A stretch of DNA of 64,000 nucleotides from DSXH01 sp020724325 (lineage in GTDB: Bacteria; Bacteroidota; Ignavibacteria; Ignavibacteriales; Melioribacteraceae), in assembly GCA_040756515.1 (NCBI GenBank), contig JBFLYW010000018.1, forward strand, positions 9,949 to 73,948, read 5' to 3'. Position numbers and translations under genes: made by a program. Each line of letters opens with the position of its first letter. Position 1 is the first letter of the stretch. The notes under the pieces are model-generated. The model did not search any database. It was not told where the DNA came from and saw only the letters and a program-made list of their open reading frames with translations. Positions 60,540-64,000 of the stretch are shown piece by piece.

Positions 60540-63500
60540 TTACTTTAAGAGAACCATTTTCTTTGTAGCAACAAAATTGCCGGCGGTAATTCTATAAATG
60601 TAAGTTCCGCTTGCAACTTTCTGTCCAGAATTGTCCTCACCATTCCAATTAACCTTATGATTACCGGCATTTTTGTAATCGTTAACCAGCGTAGCAACTT
60701 CCCTGCCAAGCATATCGTAAATCTTTATGTTTACGAAGTTTTCGTTTGGTATTGAATATGTAATACTGGTTGTAGGATTAAATGGATTAGGATAATTCTG
60801 AGCTAACACGAAATTGGCTGGAATTACTTGATGCCCGGGTTCTACACTTGTAATGTTTCCTGTTGAAAATGATCCAACAGAAGAAAACTTTGACTGTTCA
60901 CCACTGTTATTTCTTGAAGAAACTCTCCAATAATATTTTGAATTCATATCTAAGTCGTCAATCTTTGCAACCGGTTCATTTACACCGCTTACTTTAACAG
61001 CGTTTGTGAAATCCGCACTCTTTGAATATTCAACATCATATTTCAGATGCGATTGTGGTTGACCAGGTAATGCCCAGCTTAAAATTGCAGATGTGCTGTT
61101 TATCGGCTGTCCCTGAATTGGACTGATTACTAAAGGAACAATTGCAGTAGCTCCGGCGGCGGTTTCAAAACTTACTACATAAGACCAGCTTGATGTAGTG
61201 TTAGGTGGTGCTGCTAACCGGGATTGAACTTGCCAGTAATATGTTACTCCTGCAATTAATGCTGGAGGTGCAGATGGTAATGAATTATATGCTATTGATG
61301 TTGAACTTGTCCACCCGGATGATTGCGCTGTTGCATGATTTAACATACCACTGCCGTCTGTGCTTGAATATGGTGAAATTCTTAATCTATACTCAAGTGC
61401 CGGAGGTGTTAATGCAATCCAGGACATTGTAGGATTTAATGTTGACACTATTGTTCCAATAGGTGCTGTAGGATATGGAACCGATACTGTACTTGTAGCT
61501 GCTGGTATAACAAAGCTTTCAACTGTTGACCAAGCACTTGCACCTGTACCCGAATTATCTAATGCAGATCGAACTCTCCAGTAATAAGTTCCAGGTGGTA
61601 ATGCAACTCCTAGAGTATAGAATAGATTTGATGAAATCCATCCTGATGCACCTAAAATCGAAACAAAATCTGAAGCATCATCCCATTCTACTCGGAAATA
61701 TAATCCAGTTGTAAATGTACCCGTATACCAGAAGAATGTTGGCGGATTCAAATAATAATTGTATCCTCCAACAGGCCAGGATGGATACGGCACTGGCGCA
61801 ACAGTAGGCGTTGAACTATAAACCACAAAGCTCTCAACTGCAGACCATGGACCATCTGGAGTTCCAACACACTGAACCTGCCAGAAATACGTTTGACCAG
61901 CAGTTAATGGAGCCGGAAATACAGTAAATAAGTTTGATGTTAATGCAAGATCTGCAGCAGAACCATGATTTAGCATTCCATTAACATCAACAGAAGAATT
62001 TGTTGCATATCTAACTCTATATTGTCCGCTGAATAATGTACCCGTGTACCAATACAAGTATGGAGGATTGGAATAAGTAGTAGCTCCAGATATTGGATAA
62101 GATAAATACGGAGTTGGTAATCCGGGTGTTGAAAATGAAACAACAGCAGAATAAGCTATAATTACTGTTCCGGCATTATTTTTTGCTCTTACACGAACAT
62201 AGTAGTTGGTACCGGAATTCAATCCGTTAATTGTATAAAATGCATTCGTTTGATTGTTAATAGAACTGTAGGTTGCCCATGTATTATCACTTGTATAATA
62301 AATATCATATTTAACATTAGCAGTATATGGTAACAATAACCAGGCTAAATTTACTGAGTTACCATAGGCATAATAAGTTGTAATTGTAAGGTTACCATTG
62401 TGAGTTGTAAACTCCCACGAATTAGAATAAATGCCATCATTTACTCCGCCATTAATCAATACTCTCCAATAATATAGCGTTCCAGAGTTGAGCTGCTCAA
62501 ATGGCTGCACTGTATAGGTAAGTCCAGCAATAGCCGAACTAGCTGTTAGAGACACTAATGAACCAAAGGCTGGATCAGTAGAGACTTCTAATTTATAGGA
62601 AGCTGCACCAGCAGATGCTAACCAGGTAAAAGTTGGAAGTACAGATATTCCGACTGCGTAATTGCCCTGTGATGGATTAGCAATTGATGATAATAAATTT
62701 GGATTACCAGTTGTAAATGTTCTAGAAGTTGAAGGTTTATCAGCTTCACCCGCTTTTTTAGCAACAATCCTCCATGTATACGTTGTACCATACGCAAATA
62801 CAGTTGTATTATGACCGGATGTTACTCCTGCAACAGTTGTACCGGGGAATCCGCCGCCAGTGTGATACTGTAAATCAAATGTTACACCACCTGTTCCACC
62901 GGCAAGAGTCCAAGTAAAAGTAGGAGTAATAGATAGACCGGTTGCAGCATCAGCCGGAGCCGTAAGCACTGGCGTAGCTATTTCTGTGGTAAATGAAAAT
63001 TGGAACCATGTACCATCACCGCCTAATCCATCAATGTTTGTATCTCTTACTCTCCAGTAATATGATGTATTAAAACTTAATGCCGGCAAAGCAAATGAGG
63101 TTCCGGCTTGATCAAGACTCTGAGTAACTGGCGTAGTATAAGTATTGTCCGTACCATAAAATTCTACATCGTAGTTACCATTCCCAAATCCTCCTTCATC
63201 AAAAGCCGTCCAGGAAACAGAGGCTAATCCTTGGGAAACACCTGTAGCAGCATTTGCTGGAGTTGGAGTAGGTGAAGTGATTACAGTAAATGTAGTTGTT
63301 GTACTATTAGTAGGAACAGAAGTGTCTGTTATATACCAATCAACTACATTGCCGGAACTTAATCCTGCTAAAACGTGAGGACTTGTAACACCATTAACAG
63401 TTGTAGGAGCACCGCCGTTTACAGTATAGGTCAAATCATACGGACCTGTACCCCCTGAAAAGCTTAAAGAAACATTTCCTCCAACAAGAATTACATTTGC

Positions 63501-63581
63501 ATTATCAGCGGGACTATCATTGGTTTGAGCATTAATGCTGATAAAACAAATTAAGAGGAAAAAGTAAACGAGTTTTTTCAT
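60540..63581 (-). CDS. Large multi-FN3 surface protein, T9SS cargo
   Basis: A 1013-residue secreted protein: signal peptide (to about residue 18), then about eight fibronectin/Ig-like modules of about 90-100 residues, each with a YYWRV or YYWQV strand before a WS.....F end, and a C-terminal type A sorting domain (about 925-1013) with NYPNPFNPTT, YDMLGREVATLV and GTYIYRITAG. The sorting domain directs type IX secretion and surface attachment. The repeats suggest a structural or adhesive role, perhaps holding polysaccharide. Several CGGCTG words lie upstream. Confidence 0.9.
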   Translation of the reverse strand: MKKLVYFFLLICFISINAQTNDSPADNANVILVGGNVSLSFSGGTGPYDLTYTVNGGAPTTVNGVTSPHVLAGLSSGNVVDWYITDTSVPTNSTTTTFTVITSPTPTPANAATGVSQGLASVSWTAFDEGGFGNGNYDVEFYGTDNTYTTPVTQSLDQAGTSFALPALSFNTSYYWRVRDTNIDGLGGDGTWFQFSFTTEIATPVLTAPADAATGLSITPTFTWTLAGGTGGVTFDLQYHTGGGFPGTTVAGVTSGHNTTVFAYGTTYTWRIVAKKAGEADKPSTSRTFTTGNPNLLSSIANPSQGNYAVGISVLPTFTWLASAGAASYKLEVSTDPAFGSLVSLTASSAIAGLTYTVQPFEQLNSGTLYYWRVLINGGVNDGIYSNSWEFTTHNGNLTITTYYAYGNSVNLAWLLLPYTANVKYDIYYTSDNTWATYSSINNQTNAFYTINGLNSGTNYYVRVRAKNNAGTVIIAYSAVVSFSTPGLPTPYLSYPISGATTYSNPPYLYWYTGTLFSGQYRVRYATNSSVDVNGMLNHGSAADLALTSNLFTVFPAPLTAGQTYFWQVQCVGTPDGPWSAVESFVVYSSTPTVAPVPYPSWPVGGYNYYLNPPTFFWYTGTFTTGLYFRVEWDDASDFVSILGASGWISSNLFYTLGVALPPGTYYWRVRSALDNSGTGASAWSTVESFVIPAATSTVSVPYPTAPIGTIVSTLNPTMSWIALTPPALEYRLRISPYSSTDGSGMLNHATAQSSGWTSSTSIAYNSLPSAPPALIAGVTYYWQVQSRLAAPPNTTSSWSYVVSFETAAGATAIVPLVISPIQGQPINSTSAILSWALPGQPQSHLKYDVEYSKSADFTNAVKVSGVNEPVAKIDDLDMNSKYYWRVSSRNNSGEQSKFSSVGSFSTGNITSVEPGHQVIPANFVLAQNYPNPFNPTTSITYSIPNENFVNIKIYDMLGREVATLVNDYKNAGNHKVNWNGEDNSGQKVASGTYIYRITAGNFVATKKMVLLK

Positions 63582-64000
63582 AAGACCCTCTCAAAATATT
63601 ATTAAACTTATCAATTAGACTCGGCTGATTTACCCTCTCGGCTGAATCAATTATTTCGGCTCTCGGCTGGTATTAACAACATAAATTTAAGAAAAAGAAA
63701 AACCCCTCAAATACCCCTACTTCCTTTACTTCTTTTTTAGAAGTTATTAAAAAATCTATTTTTCTTTATTTCGGCTGGTAACTAGTTCAAAGCTATGGAC
63801 AATTAGTCTTATTGTCAAGTAAATTATTTAAAAAGATTTTTTTTTTCCAAAGTTTATCGAAAACTAAGTTTTTAACCCCAATCATGCATTAGAAAATGTA
63901 ATTGGTGGTGAAAAGTCAGTAACATTTTTGAATAAACCGACAATCCATTCTCGTTTTTTATCTGGAACTGACAGCTTCAATACAGTTTTACGATGTTTCG
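63582..64000. other. Upstream region of the T9SS cargo gene with CGGCTG repeats
   Basis: No coding sequence seen in 419 bases. CGGCTG occurs at 63622, 63639, 63664 and 63772, with a partial CGGCT at 63657. The copies at 63664 and 63772 extend to CGGCTGGTA. Poly-T stretches follow at about 63830. Probably the promoter and 5' leader of the gene ending at 63581. Confidence 0.5.
63772..63781 (-). promoter_or_regulatory. TTACCAGCCG motif upstream of the T9SS cargo gene
   Basis: CGGCTGGTAA, the same ten bases as at 46864 and 58661, lies 191 bases upstream of the start. A nine-base version is at 63664-63672, 83 bases upstream. Confidence 0.35.

Noticed and set aside
61205..62000. Plus-strand ORFs within 61205-61714
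   Set aside because: They are antisense to the FN3 repeats of the T9SS cargo gene and reflect its repetitive codon pattern.

Overview
The window is an AT-rich bacterial chromosome segment, most likely from the Ignavibacteria (Ignavibacteriota, Bacteroidota/Chlorobi group). Three things point there. The 1013-residue surface protein at 60540-63581 ends in a type IX secretion (T9SS) sorting domain with the NYPNPFNPTT motif typical of that lineage. A Bacteroidota-like TAnnTTTG promoter box precedes cdd. Gene content fits a heterotrophic gram-negative with an outer membrane (BamA-like, TPR-barrel and GH9 proteins). About 50 protein genes and one tRNA gene are supported; there is no rRNA, CRISPR array or transposase.

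Layout. 221-931: lone methyltransferase. 1207-4459 (+): nucleoside salvage operon cdd-tdk-nupC-pnp. 4500-9861 (-): gcvP, CoA-binding protein, BamA/TamA-like protein, rsmE. 9950-17350 (-): compact ribosomal/fatty-acid operon yceD-rpmF-plsX-fabH-fabD-DUF3109-fabG-acpP-fabF-rnc. 17491-28102 (+): prsW, nadD, meaB, acyl-CoA dehydrogenase, an inserted type II restriction-modification pair, acyl-CoA carboxylase beta subunit, a secreted hypothetical, an NtrC-type regulator and a HIT protein. 28106-32191 (-): purD, a glycosyltransferase, guaB. 32592-38347 (-): purC-DUF971-pgsA-pgpA-cinA-thpR-recA-recX. 38760-41435 (-): secreted S9 peptidase. 41716-41788 (-): tRNA-Phe. 41853-46739 (-): ogt, a multi-PAS sensor protein, an FN3 lipoprotein. 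46933-58583 (-): a surface-polysaccharide locus. 59245-63581 (-): dipeptide epimerase, a 30-residue membrane protein and the T9SS cargo.

The most interesting region is 46933-58583. Its parts resemble a synthase-dependent exopolysaccharide machine: a processive family-2 glycosyltransferase with the D, DxD, ED and QxxRW motifs; a TPR plus outer-membrane barrel exporter; a small single-span membrane protein; a membrane protein with a deacetylase-like region; an SGNH hydrolase; and a GH9 glucanase. A KaiC/RecA-like ATPase is coupled to the exporter gene. It parallels Pga/Bcs/Alg systems but lacks PilZ, NodB-motif and BcsZ-type components. Several members look like pseudoenzymes: Arg for Lys in the ATPase Walker A, no metal ligands in the deacetylase-like region, and a neighbouring histidine kinase with eroded ATP-binding boxes.

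Non-coding structure is also rich. There are two dispersed intergenic repeat families (three and two copies), an 81-bp tandem array carrying long inverted repeats, a broken 3' copy of tRNA-Phe, and a CGGCTGGTA motif upstream of three surface or secreted-protein genes. The restriction endonuclease reading frame is probably interrupted by a single-base loss in a short A-run.
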